From the NCBI GenBank assembly GCA_031769625.1, contig JAUIMM010000126.1, positions 9,058,501 to 9,122,500 on the forward strand: DNA of 64,000 bases, written 5' to 3'. The notes under the pieces are model-generated. The model did no database searches, was not told the DNA's origin, and saw only the letters and a list, made by a program, of their open reading frames with translations. Below, piece after piece: positions 10,500 through 21,486 of the stretch (positions are counted from its first letter, which is position 1; every line of letters begins with the position of its first letter). A program made the translations under genes and the position numbers. Source of the stretch: Taudactylus pleione (Eukaryota > Chordata > Amphibia > Anura > Myobatrachidae).

Positions 10500-11460
10500 A
10501 GAGAGCTGAGGTGACATTCACACAAGAACAACGTTTCATCAATGTACACTACATGGACATCAATATCCTTTGGTCCGGTACAGACTTCAGCACCCCCATC
10601 TATCATAAGCCCACTGATAGCGACACTTTGAAACATGCACTGTCATCATCCCATTACACTTAAGATGAGTTTGCCATATTCTCAGGTCCTACGGGCTCAC
10701 CAGTGATCCCAAATTGGCAGAGGATAAAATTGACAGTATGATTACCAAATTCTTGCAACATGGTTACAGACATAAGTATCTTCTTTCAGCCAAGCTTAGA
10801 GCCATATTGTTCAACAATCAAACCAGCAGATCCACTGATCCTGTATCCAAGAATACCAACATCATGTTATTTGTGAATCAACATAACACTGCCAGCAAAT
10901 TTATCAATTCCACCTCTAAAAGTCTTTGGCCAAACATCAATACTGACAACACCATTAAACCACTGAAGAACTCTACGATTATGCTTGGCTACAAGCGTGG
11001 AAGAAACTTGAAAGACTGGTTGGTACACAACGATGTTAGCCATGGTCTCTGTAAAATGGATCAACACTTCCTATCAAAAAAACCCGGGTGCTATCGTTGT
11101 AAGGGTTGCACCACATGTGGCTTTGTGGAGACGGGACTTTATGTTGTACATCCACATTCCAGAAAGCGCATGCCCATTAAACATGTTCTCACCTGTACGT
11201 CTAAATACATTGTGTACGTGATTCACTGCCCTTGTGGACTTGTTTACATAGGGAAAACCACCTGCACAGCCCGAATCAGAATGGCTCAACACTGGACTGC
11301 CATAAGACAAGCACTGACTGGATGGGAAGAAGATAGAACAACCGGTGGCACGTCACTTTAAAAATTTACGACATCCATTATCCACCCTGGTATACAAGAT
11401 CATCGATCATATTCCCCTGAACAAGAGGGGAGGTGACAGAGAAAATAATTTTTCAACTTG
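10500..11460 (+). pseudogene. Penelope-like reverse transcriptase/GIY-YIG protein, C-terminal part
   Basis: Three frames must be combined. 10500-10660 gives FLDI-like HYMDINILWSGTDF and IYHKPTDSDTLKHALSS (end of the reverse transcriptase). 10714-11361 gives LAEDKIDSMITKFLQHGYR, a Cys-rich stretch (CYRCKGCTTCGF) and the GIY-YIG start YIVYVIHCPCGLVYIGKTTC. 11347-11460 gives VARHFKNLRHPLSTLVYKII and LNKRGGDRENNFST. The family couples reverse transcriptase to a GIY-YIG nuclease for retrotransposition. Frameshifts near 10665 and 11350 and loss of the catalytic YxDD region show it is dead. Confidence 0.8.
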
Positions 11461-11810
11461 AAACGTTTTGGGGTCACAAAATGAACACTGTATCCCTTTT
11501 TGGTCTCAACGAACAATTATCGTTTTCATGTTTCTTTTAATCAAAAGATTACATTTTGTTGGAACATGCATATTCTACATTCACATACTGGGTATTGGTT
11601 ACTCCATTGATTTTTTTTCCTCCTGTTTTTTTTCCCTTGATTTTGCTACAGGAATTGTTGTTACTTTGTTGTCTCTTTGTTTGTATTGTCTCTTTCCTTG
11701 CATCATATTTTTGCTATTTCTTTCATTTTCCTTTTGGGATTTCTTTGGTTTGTTCGGTGGACAGGTTGGACACACACACTGAAGTATATTTGCATTTGCT
11801 TTATACCGTT

Positions 11811-11887
11811 TGATCTTTGAATCTAAGCAGTGTAGGCCAGGCTAGTACTTGGGTGGGAGACCACTTTGGAAGAGCTGGTGCTGTAGT
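11811..11887 (+). pseudogene. 5S rRNA-like segment, 3' two-thirds
   Basis: The stretch reads through TGATCTTTGAATCTAAGCAG, GTACTTGGGTGGGAGACCAC and GGTGCTGTAG in the order and spacing of the 3' part of vertebrate 5S rRNA, including the internal control region box C. The first ~40 bases of 5S rRNA are not recognisable. It is therefore a truncated 5S pseudogene or a 5S-derived piece incorporated in the element's 3' region. Confidence 0.75.
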
Positions 11888-12754
11888 ATGGTAGTATCCG
11901 TGGTTGCGCCTGATCTGACATGTCTACCATCTCCATTCTTCTTTTTAGTTCTTGCCTTCTATTTTTATGTTTTCCCCTCCCAGTTCCTTTTTCCCGTTCA
12001 TATTATGTATAGGGTACTCTTGGAATGGTTTGCCTATATTTGTAGTGTGGTCCACTACATTTTTCTCATGGGAGGTTATTTATGGCACAGTTTGCCTGCA
12101 TATTTACATTGGTGACTACCCTACTCACCCTAGTGGATGTCATACATTTACTATTATAACCTCTCTTCATTCGGTGCCACTGCCTGAGTGTCATCTGACA
12201 CAGGACAATGGGAACCTGATTTGTTAGCATATACTTGATCATCTATACTTAGTTGCTATATGTCTGCAGCAAAGCTTCACTTTTCTTTCTTTTTGTATCT
12301 GTATTGTTTTTTTCTTAATTCGTTATTTATGTCCTAGATTTTTTATTGGTATGTTCCTCCAGCCATTATACTTACCAACCTGTCTTTGTATCTGCACACA
12401 GTGTTTATATACACTGAGACACCATTTATATCTTCATGGATTCCTCACATATTGTTTGTTGACTTATTATCACTACCATATCCTATGCCGAGTCCACTAC
12501 TCCGGCAGTGTCTGTCACAGAGTGTATGCAGATCATTAGCCACGTTTGGTGCGGTTGCGTCACTGAGCTGAGTTGCCATGGCTGGTTGCTATGGTAACGA
12601 TGCTCCCAGCAGCCGCTCCATGATGGCTGCGCCGGTCCCGCACTTGTGACGTCATTCAGCCTGCAGACGATGCTGGGCAGGCTGCACACTTACACTATGG
12701 GATGTCACTTGGTATTTAGGTACTGTATGTACTGTATCACTTTGTCTTTTGTTC

Positions 12755-12780
12755 TTGATAAAAGTCGTCCAGACTGAAAC
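12755..12780 (+). other. Degenerate hammerhead-like motif
   Basis: TTGATAA, then a stem AGTC (12763-12766) with GACT (12772-12775), then GAAAC. A hammerhead core is CUGANGA, stem II, GAAA. Here C3 and G8 are replaced by T and A, so it is probably inactive. Penelope-like elements are known to carry hammerheads in their terminal repeats, which makes a decayed copy plausible. Confidence 0.4.
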
Positions 12781-12941
12781 GTTGAATGCAGACCCATTGG
12801 AGTAGTGAGTCTTTTTTATCAGGTCCTGTGAGTGCCGCTGTTTTTCTACATGTATATTTTGGTTATTTAACCATTAGAGGGCACCCAGGCAAGTACCCTT
12901 TATACAATGGAGTGCCGGCGTTATGACATATATATATATAT

Positions 12942-13308
12942 AGCACTCTCGCTAGGCTGTTTCAGCGGGGCGCCGTGCCCTGCCCCATTTCTGAAGGGCC
13001 GAAAGCACCCTGCACTCTTGTGCAGCGCCCCGCTGAAACAGTCTGCGGGTCCTGTCCTCCACCCGCGGGCTGCAGTGTCCCGCGGGAGGGGAAACGGCAG
13101 AGCAGCGGTCACCGCCCGGCATCTATTCACAGTGACCGTCGCTTGGGGGCTGCCCGACATGTCCAAAAGTGCCGGGCATGCCGGCAAGAGTGACGAAAAG
13201 GGGATGCGCCATAAAGACACATTTTCATTGGTCACTCCCCCAGAAGTGCCCTTGCCCTAGGTTCGGCACCCTGCCTGCCGCTGGACCTAGAGTGAACACT
13301 ATATATAT
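12942..13308 (+). repeat. Dispersed GC-rich repeat R1, intact copy
   Basis: Starts at a TATATA run followed by GCACTCTCGCTAGGCTGTTT and ends CTGGACCTAGAGTGAACACT before another TATATA run. A split copy surrounds the DIRS element at 45203-51090 (44951-45202 and 51091-51146, minus orientation) and a truncated copy lies at 55514-55690. No coding region. Confidence 0.75.
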
Positions 13309-13550
13309 ATTTATATACAGGGGTGTGTGACATATGTATATATGTGACGTATATGTGTGACATATACAGGAGTGCCGAGTTGGGGGGAGCAGTACTCTTT
13401 ACCCATACCCGGGCATGTTGGAGGGAGCATTTTTTCCTGCTGGGGCAGCACCACATGTCAGTGCCCTTCCATATTTATTTATAGACCTTTTGCTACAGCA
13501 TTTTTTCCACAGTCCACTCCTGCCTAAAACTTTTGACAGTACTCTCTCTC

Positions 13551-13592
13551 ATATATATATATATATATATAAAAGAGAGAGAGAGAGAGAGA
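13551..13592. repeat. (AT)n then (GA)n microsatellite
   Basis: About 10 AT units followed by about 9 GA units. Confidence 0.95.
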
Positions 13593-14937
13593 AAACACAT
13601 ACGTATATGTCACACATACAACAACACACGCTTACAATGCTGCAGCAGGTTGTAGTTGGGGGCAGGACAAGGCACCATGTCATGATATGATTCCAATAGA
13701 ATTGTGTCCTATTGTCCGTAGCAAGGGGGCAGGGCCTAACAACATTGTGCCTGCTCTTACGGCCATTGTAAAAACAAATGTCTTTCAGGGGTGTTCTGGG
13801 TACTCTGAAACCCCCCCTGCATGTGCCACTGATCTTATTATTGTTTGCTGCATCACAAGTGTAACACTCTGCTTGTCTACAGGAAGCACAAGATTCAGTC
13901 TTTCACCGGCATAATATGTTAAAGACTTGACCTTAGAAACACATTTGCCTCAGTGCTCTCTAGATTTGTTCCCACTTTACTTTGCTTGAGGCAATGAATA
14001 AAACTGAAGTTTATACAGTATAGTTAAAGCAACTCCCTTGAGTGTGATTATATATTTTAGTCTTGACCTGTTGCTTACTAAAGCGGACTTACAAAAGGGA
14101 TATAACTAGTGGAAACTTATTACAAGGTGCTCCCCTATACAAATATACATCATAACTTTCTATTACTACTGATATAATAAGTGCCATTAGCCCCAATTTA
14201 CACACATCATGTAGCAATTTAAAATGCATTCAAGCCCTTATGATTATAACCTTAAGCCTGGCAAAATCACATCTTATATCCACCCACATCTTTCACTCTG
14301 TGGTTGGAAATGAAATAGTTTAATGTTATTGGTGTTAAACATCAATTTTCACCTGCTTATTACCTTAAAATCACTGCAAGTCCAATTCTACAAAGTAGAC
14401 TGTTTTTTTATTCTGCTCAGTGTATCAGTGTGTGTAAAGTGAAGTTAGTGAATAACCTCCACCTGCACATGCACGTATAGCAGACCACGCATGCACAGAA
14501 AGGCGCCCGGCTAAGGAGCGATCACTTCACTTCTAACACACCACTAAAAACCGATAATTGATGAACGGGCCCCTACACATTTTCTGAAAGAACACAATTC
14601 GATTAGATTACATATATATTTCTAAGCAATAGAACATGCAAAAATAGGAGAAATGTGGTCTAGATTGTTCAATGTAATATTCTATCTCCGAAAGGTCTTA
14701 ATGAAAGATGTGATATCCCCTTTTTTTTATATAAAGTTTTTCAATCAAAAACTTTATTGGTTTTAACTTTTTCATGTTCTATTATTGTTTTTATTTGAAA
14801 ATCTCCTTAAAATCCATTGTCAGCTTAAATATTATACATATTCTACTCTATGAATATAAAATATTCTCTTTATAGTAATTAGTTTCTTTTTTTTTTTTTT
14901 GAGATATCCTTATGTACAGGTAAAATGCTATGATCCC
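13593..14937. other. No gene seen
   Basis: AT-rich, no supported feature. Confidence 0.4.
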
Positions 14938-15120
14938 TTTATGGGTGTGGAACACAAAGTCTACATTTACAATGTGGACATGGACAGTATAGGAACATTC
15001 ACAATGTTGACACTGACATACCATCAATATTGATAGGAAGATGACATTGTAAATGTCGACAGTTGGCATGTCGACAATCTGCTTTACCATACAGTTGTCA
15101 ACCAACCCTAACCACAGTCT
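14938..15120. repeat. GTCGAC-type short-motif repeat
   Basis: Repeated short motifs such as ACAATGTTGACA, ATGTCGACA and GGCATGTCGACAA. Related sequence occurs at 15895-15985 and, better preserved, at 55770-55935. Probably parts of one dispersed element family. Confidence 0.5.
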
Positions 15121-15700
15121 AAAGCTAGGTACACATTTAATTTTTCCAATAATACTTGAGATGCAACGTTTGAAAGTCCCAATCTGATTTTTCGGTTGCT
15201 CCCTCTGGGAAAGGGCAGCCAGGTCGGTGCAGAAGGGGTGTGGCAGCATCATAGGTTGGCAGTGCAGGGTCGTGGCGTCGTGCTTGAGTTATCACGCCCC
15301 CCCCATACAGTGCTGAGATTACCGGTATTGCAAAGCAGGGGGCGGGACTACGATGATGCAATTCAGCGCAAATCACATCATTGACCCCTTCCAGACTGCC
15401 CACTTTCGGACGGTAAGCCATGCGCAGGGAAGTGGGGGGTGGGGAGATGGCCGGACCGTGAGACTTGCCCTCGCTTGCGTGGGGCTGGGTACGCCACCTA
15501 ATTTTCGGGAGCCTCCTGGCCATTGCAGGAGAGTTGTCAAGTGTGGTCCCAATGAGTATGCAGATTCTTGCATACACACTATTACAATCTACCATGCGAT
15601 CTGTGATCCTCATCTCTCAACACCATCAGCTGAAAAGATCGTGAATAGAGGAGTAGGAGTATTGGTGCGTACAGACTTCCAGTTTTGGAAAACATTGTAA
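15121..15700. mobile_element. MITE remnants (hAT-like)
   Basis: Begins AAAGCTAGGTACACAT, resembling the GCTGGGTACACAC family. It contains a GC-rich block (15180-15545) ending GCAGGAGAGTTGTCAAGTGTGG that resembles the hAT element at 6537-6944. Boundaries are uncertain. Confidence 0.45.
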
Positions 15701-16849
15701 CATCACATCGCATACATTTTAGGACCTCCATAAAACTAGATCAGCAGATGTGACTGGTTTTATTGAGATAAAACATGATCATGGGGAAGACACACTCTTA
15801 CAATATCTCTCCAAGAAGTTATGAATCTTATGATCTGCAAGGCAATTGCATAGTTGTGGACCCAGCTTAACCCTAACTGCAGCCTATCCCTAACCCTGAA
15901 ATCAGCTGTGGACATTATTTCAATGTCGACACTGTGAATGTCAACATGCTGTCCAAATCATCAGTCTAAAAGTAGACTTTCCATCCAAATCCACATTAGG
16001 GTGGCAACATGATGAAAATATACCCTTATTATTGTCATGGAATTTTAATTAGTAAGGTCTCTATACACTTCTAATAGAAAATATACAAGCTCTACATCCC
16101 AAAGGTCACTCCTAAAATGGCATCTCATAGCTCCCACCACTAGTAGGTTACAAAATTGGGATGGGGACTTGGCCACGCCTCTTGTAGATGTACTTTTCTC
16201 ACAAAAACCGTCTCCATGTAATGCAGCAAAGGATTACTCCAGCAAAAATCTTTACTGAACCGCCAAAATCAGGATGGTTGGGAGTTATGCATTAATAAAT
16301 GTACTTCCCAAAATGAATGCCAAACTTTCCTTTGAACAGACAGTGTACCCTCTGGGGAAAATATGTTCTGACATATTTATTATTAATACGAACTTTAATA
16401 CTGATGTGTTGTTCTGCAGAACTATAGGAAGTGACTGAGCGACACTCTGATATTTATAGAGATAAAGTATACACCTAGCCTCAACGCCATACAGAGCAGC
16501 GCAAGGTACCCAGCACGACTACTCCGACAGGTATAGCGCAGCAACTTTTTTTTAAATGTTGCATCTTATTCGCATTGCAGACGTAGCAAAGCACCACTCA
16601 AAATGTACTAGAGAAGATTGGCTACAAATGTAATTAACAGCACAGGCATTAGATTTAAAAAAGTATAAAATCACAGATAAAGCACAATGGAACTTGGCAT
16701 GAGAAAAAGCCACGGCCGCTGCATCGCAGCATTTCTTACACAGATTCAGACTCATTCGCACACAGATGTTGCACATCAAATTGATCAGTGTAATCTAGCA
16801 GAGTAGTTTTGTTGCTTTTTATTTGTCCGAATAAGATGCATATTTTAAG
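15701..16849. other. No gene seen
   Basis: AT-rich; contains a weak copy of the GTCGAC-type repeat near 15900. No coding sequence found. Confidence 0.4.
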
Positions 16850-17965
16850 TAGGGATGACCGGGTTCGGTTCCCTGTGAACCGAACCCACCCGAACTTCGG
16901 GGATCCGGGGCGATCCGAGCCCAAGTTCGGATCTCCCTGTCTGCCCCGGATCCCTCTCCCGAGGCAAAACCTCGAGATCTGCTGTCGGATCTTGAGGTTT
17001 TGCCTCGAGCGGCCATTTAAAAAAATGCCTTTGCCTGTAATGGGCAAAGTGCTGATTGGCTGACAGAGCCGTCTGTGCTGCTGTGTATTTCAATGACACA
17101 GATGCACGCACGGACCAGGAGATCCATCCTACTTGCATCTGTGTCATTGACACAGAGCACTGACGGGTCTGTGAGACCCATCTGTGCTGCTGTGGTAAAA
17201 AAAAAGAAAAAATAACCTGTGTAAAAAAAAAAAAAAAAAAATGGCGTGCCCTCCCCCCAGAAAAGAGCAACCAGCCCCGGGCATTAGTGACCCAGTGCTG
17301 GGTGTTCTTAAATACAGGGGACAAACGATGTAGGGGTCCCCTGTACTTAAGCACAACCAGCAACGGGCTAGTCAGAACCAGCGCTGGTTGCCAAAATACA
17401 GGGGACAAACGACATAGGGGTCCCCAGTATTCTGCGCAACCAGCTCTGGGCTCTGATCCGGTCCTGGTTCTGGAAATACAGGGGAAAAAATGGAGTAGGG
17501 TTCCCCTGTATGTTCCAGAACCAGCACTGTACTTTTTCTAGCGGGGGGCTGATGCCACAGCCAGTGGAGCCCTTTCACCGGGCCCCCGATCCGCAGCATC
17601 AGCCCTGACCGCTAGTCAGCCCAGGCCGGGGATCCCTGGAGAGCTGGGGACCCCCCCAATAAAGGGGTCACCCTCTCCAGGGTACCCCAGGCCAAGGCTG
17701 ATAGCCCAGGGCTATCCCCGCCACCCCTGGTGGTGGTGGGTGGCGGGTTGATAGTGTGGTGTGGTGTAAATAAATAATATCAAACATTGTCTTTACAAGT
17801 AGAACTGCAAGTCCCAGCAAGCCTTCCCCCGTATGCTGGTACTTGGAGAACCACAAGTACCAGCATGCAGGGCATTAAGGGCCCACTAGTACCAGTAGTT
17901 CACCTGTAAAAAAATGTTTAAAAAAAAACACAGGACACACACCGTGACAAAATAAGTTTATTAAC

Positions 17966-17967
<2 letters not shown>

Positions 17968-17998
<31 letters not shown>
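17968..17998. repeat. (AC)n microsatellite
   Basis: About 15 AC units in the left arm; the inverted arm has only a short TG-rich stretch near 24730-24780. Confidence 0.9.
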
Positions 17999-18000
<2 letters not shown>

Positions 18001-18639
18001 ACACATACTCATCTATGTAACCCTGTAGCATCGGTCCACTTGTCCGGTAAAGTATCCATAGGGGACCTGTGAAAAAAAAACATACTCACCAACTCCTATG
18101 CAAGGTTCTGTCCTCTTCGTTCCAAAGTAGGCATCCCCGGACTTGGCAAAAAAAACAAAACACGAAAACCCGATCCACGAACTTAGTACCGTTCTATAGA
18201 ACGGTACTTCCCGAATGAGAGCTTAGCGGCGGGGTATCACCATGGAAACCCCGCTGCTAAGCGTTCATTGGCTGAGAGAGGTCACCCCCCGTCTCTCAGC
18301 CAATGAACGGCTCCCTCCATTGTAGTCAATGGTGGGAACCGCAGGGTAAAATGTGATTTTGGTACCTACCGGTAAATCCTTTTCTCTGATTCCACAGGGG
18401 ACACTGGAGGTGCTTACGCTGGGGTATAGAGGCGTGGATAACTGGAGCCGGCACTTTAATTAATTTAGAAGTGTGAAGCTCCTCCCCCTCTATGCCCCAT
18501 CAGCCTTCAGTTTAGAAAATGAAGACCGAGAGGAGATGGAGAACAAGCGGAGTAAGAAAAGGAGAGAAGAACACACAATAACTGAATCATACAACATACT
18601 GAACAAACCGAACAGGCAGGCGGAGAGCGCTGTATCCCC

Positions 18640-18735
18640 TGTGGAATCAGAGAAAAGGATTTACCGGTCGGTACCAAAATCCCATTTTCTCTTTCATCTA
18701 CTAGGGGACACTGGAGGTGCTTACGCTGGGGACGT
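18640..18735. repeat. DIRS 1 internal complementary region
   Basis: Contains GGATTTACCGGTCGGTACC, complementary to the left outer end, directly followed by TTTCTCTTTCAT and CTAGGGGACACTGGAGG, complementary to the right outer end. This template bridges the two termini in the DIRS replication model. Confidence 0.8.
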
Positions 18736-19905
18736 CCCAAAGTTTTCCCCATGGGCGGGAGCGCTCTGCGGCACCTGCAGAACTAGGCGGCCAAAACGGG
18801 ATGCCGAAGTAGCAAACATATCAAATTTGTAAAACTTGACAAACGTGTGAACTGAAGACCAAGATGCCGCACGGCACAATTGTGACGTGGAGGCTCCTCT
18901 ACCCATGACGCACCTACCCATGACGCACCCACAGAACGTGTGGAATGAGCCGAAGAGGACGAAGGAGGCCGACAGTCAGCCCTAACATAAGCCTGATGAA
19001 TAGTCAGCCGAATCCAACGTGCCAAAGTCTGCTTAGACGCTGGCCAACCCCTCCGAACAGCATCATAGAGGACAAAAAGCGACTCAGACTTACAGAGGGA
19101 CGCTGTCCTGGCAACATAGATGCGGAGAGCCCTAACCACATCCAAGGTAGAAGAACCACCAGAGTCCTCCACCAACGGCTGTACCACAATAGGCTGATTG
19201 ATATGAAAAGCCGACACAACCTTGGGAAGGAAAGCGGCTACCGTCCGGAGTTCCGCCCTATCAGCATGAAACACAAGATAGGGTGGCTTATAAGACAGAG
19301 CACCCAATTCTGAAACTCTACGAGCCAAAGCGAGAGCCAGGAGGAGGACCGTCTTCCAAGACAGGTACTTAAGATCAACCTCCTCCAAAGGTTCAAACAT
19401 GGGAGACTGAAGAAAAAGAAGCACGAAGTTTAGATACCAGGGTGCAATTGGACGTACAACAGGGGGCTGCAAGCGCAAGACCCCTTGAAGAAATGTCTGC
19501 ACCTCAGGAATGAGGGAGAATTTCCCTTGAAAGAAAATGGAAAGGGCAGAGACCTGCACCTTTAAGGTTCCCAGACGAAGGCCAGAATCCAGACTTGTCT
19601 GAAGGAAAAGCAGAAACCGGGATAAACGAAATAGACGGAAGACCCCGACTGGACCACCATGAGATATAAGCACGCCAGATGCGATGATAATGCTCAGCCG
19701 AAACTATCTTCCTGGCGCGTATCATGGTGGGAATAACCGCGTCTGGGATGCCTCTGCGTCTCAAGATATCGGTTTCAAGAGCCATCCCGTTAAATGCAGT
19801 TGCACGAAGTTGGGGTGTATGAAAGGGCCCTGCTGTAGAAGATCCGGGCGCAAAGGAAGGGGCCACGGATCGTCTGACAATAGGGACCGAAGGTCCGAGA
19901 ACCAA
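18721..19905 (-). pseudogene. DIRS 1 tyrosine recombinase, frameshifted
   Basis: The N-terminal part (19905-19620) includes FNGMALETDILRRRGIPDAV and the Arg-rich RARKIVSAEHYHRIWRAY. The central frame (19673-18900) includes LGTLKVQVSALSIFFQGKF, ALARRVSELGALSY (first catalytic Arg) and SAHSTRSVGASWV (HxxR). The tyrosine end, SSVHTFVKFYKFDMF, is in a third frame (18721-18921). Frames change near 19640 and near 18900, where a 15-bp tandem duplication gives VGASWVGASW. The enzyme would have inserted the circular DNA copy; this copy is inactive. Confidence 0.85.
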
Positions 19906-20949
19906 CTTCTCTGAGACCAGTTCGGAGCCAAGAGAATTACAGAGGCTGTCTCTTGTTTTATCCTTTTTAGAAGACTAGGAAGAAGCGGAATCAGAGGAAA
20001 AAGGTAAACTAAGTCGTAGATCCACGGACTTGTCAGAGCGTCTACTGCTGCCGCCTGCGGATTTCGAGTTCTTGACACGTATACTAGGAGTTGACGATTG
20101 AGTCGTGACACCATGAGGTCCACCTGAGAACATCCACATCGACGTATCAGTGCATTGAACACGTCTGGATTGAAGCTTCCATTCCCCGGGATGGATGTCC
20201 TGTCGATTTAGGTAACCTGCTTCCCAGTTGTCCACACCCGGGATGAATACCGCCGACAGGATTATGTAAGCGACGGCCGTCGCGTTGTCGGACTGAACTC
20301 TTACCGGACGAGCCTTTAGAAACTCTGTTGCCTCTATCAGAGCATTGTAAATCGCTCTGAGTTCCAACACTTCTAGAGGGGACCATCGACCCTGAAAGTG
20401 GTGATCGTGGACTACTGCTCCCCATCCTCGGAGGCTTGCATCCATTGTTACGATGATCCAGTCCCACACTCCGAATCTCTGGCCCGCTAAAAGATTGGTG
20501 GATTGCGTCCACCAGAGAAGCGCCACTCTGGTAACTGGGCTGAGACGGATCTCTCGAAGTAGAAGCAAATGAGACCCTGACCCCTGTGCTAACAGGTTCA
20601 GCTGAAAAACCCTGGTGTGGAACTGGCCGAACAGTAGTGCCTCAATAGCAGCTACCATCTTTCCAAGAGATGCAGACAAAGAAGCATTGACACCTTCTTT
20701 GGTCTGAGGACCAGCTGAACTAACAACCGGATATCCCTGGCCTTGTGCGTTGGAAGAAAAAAAATCCTCTGTGATTTTGTATCCAATATCATGCCCAGAA
20801 ATAGAAGATTCTGGGACAAATTGAGATTTGACTTCTTGAAGTTGATTATTCAACCATCTCGGGTTAGAGTGTGATAGCTGACCTAAGGCTTGATCTGATA
20901 GAAGAGATACCGATGGAGCCTTGAGTAACAGATCGTCCAAATAAGGGAT
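19761..20949 (-). pseudogene. DIRS 1 reverse transcriptase 3' part, RNase H and methyltransferase-like domain
   Basis: Reads from PYLDDLLLKA at the edge of the inserted MITE through RNase H motifs TMDASLRGWGAVV, EVLELRAIYNAL and VQSDNATAVAYI. Relative to the DIRS element at 46687-48591, about 25-40 residues are missing after VAYI, and the last RNase H acidic residue (NWEAD) is Gly here (NWEAG). The methyltransferase-like region (SQVDLMVSRLNRQLLVYVSR, ILLAPNWSQRSWF) is in another frame at 19761-20162. Open from 20940 to 19975 in the first frame. Confidence 0.85.
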
Positions 20950-20952
20950 TAT

Positions 20953-21483
20953 GGGCCTGATTCAGAGCCGGACGCTCTGACCAGAGCGCTCGCTCTGAAT
21001 CAGGGCCCTCCTACCTAAAAATGGAGCGGCATCCTGGCCGCTCGCATAGCTGTGGGTAACCACCCAGAGCTTATGCAAGCGGCCAAAAAGATGGTCGCGA
21101 TGGTCAAAACCATCGCGACCATCGGGCTTGCGATGAGACCCTGCCGCCCTGGAGCCCTGGAGTGCTTTTGGATCTATCAAAGCAAAAAGCACTCCCACTG
21201 ACATCACTACTGATGTCAGTGGGGCCGGACCCAGACGGTAGGCGTTCCCATGGGAACGCCTCCGTCTGGGCAGCCACGCCCCCTGCACGCCCACCAAAGG
21301 GGGCGTGCTGTCACTCACCATCGACAGCACGCCCCCTTTGGTGCAAGACCCATAGCGACAGCTTGGCTGTCGCTATGCGGGTCTCATGCATGCGCACGAC
21401 AGAGCTCCCTCCGTCGTGCGCATGCGCATTAGGGCACCATCGACCTTCTTGAGAGCGCTCGCAAGCGGGTCTGAATTAGGCCC
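20953..21483. mobile_element. Multi-hairpin Harbinger MITE, copy B (inverted)
   Basis: Ends GGGCCTGATTCAG and CTGAATTAGGCCC, flanked by TAT (20950-20952, 21484-21486). Inverted relative to copy A. It interrupts the DIRS 1 reverse transcriptase frame between SSGVNI and IPYLDDLL; removing the MITE and one TAT restores the uninterrupted frame at that point. Its hairpin at 21351-21377 has a stem different from the other copies. Confidence 0.9.
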
Positions 21484-21486
21484 TAT

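Larger units (their letters stand above)
10490..12890 (+). mobile_element. Penelope-like element, 5'-truncated and decayed
   Basis: A Penelope-type coding remnant (10500-11460) is followed by a long AT-rich 3' region. That region ends near a segment with TGATAA, a small stem and GAAACGTTG at 12755-12785, which resembles the terminal repeats of these elements. Left and right limits are approximate. The 3' region also holds a 5S-rRNA-like stretch at 11811-11887. Confidence 0.65.

Noticed and set aside
11452..11480. AACTTGAAACGTTTTGG as a second hammerhead core
   Set aside because: No CUGANGA-like segment or stem II precedes GAAAC.
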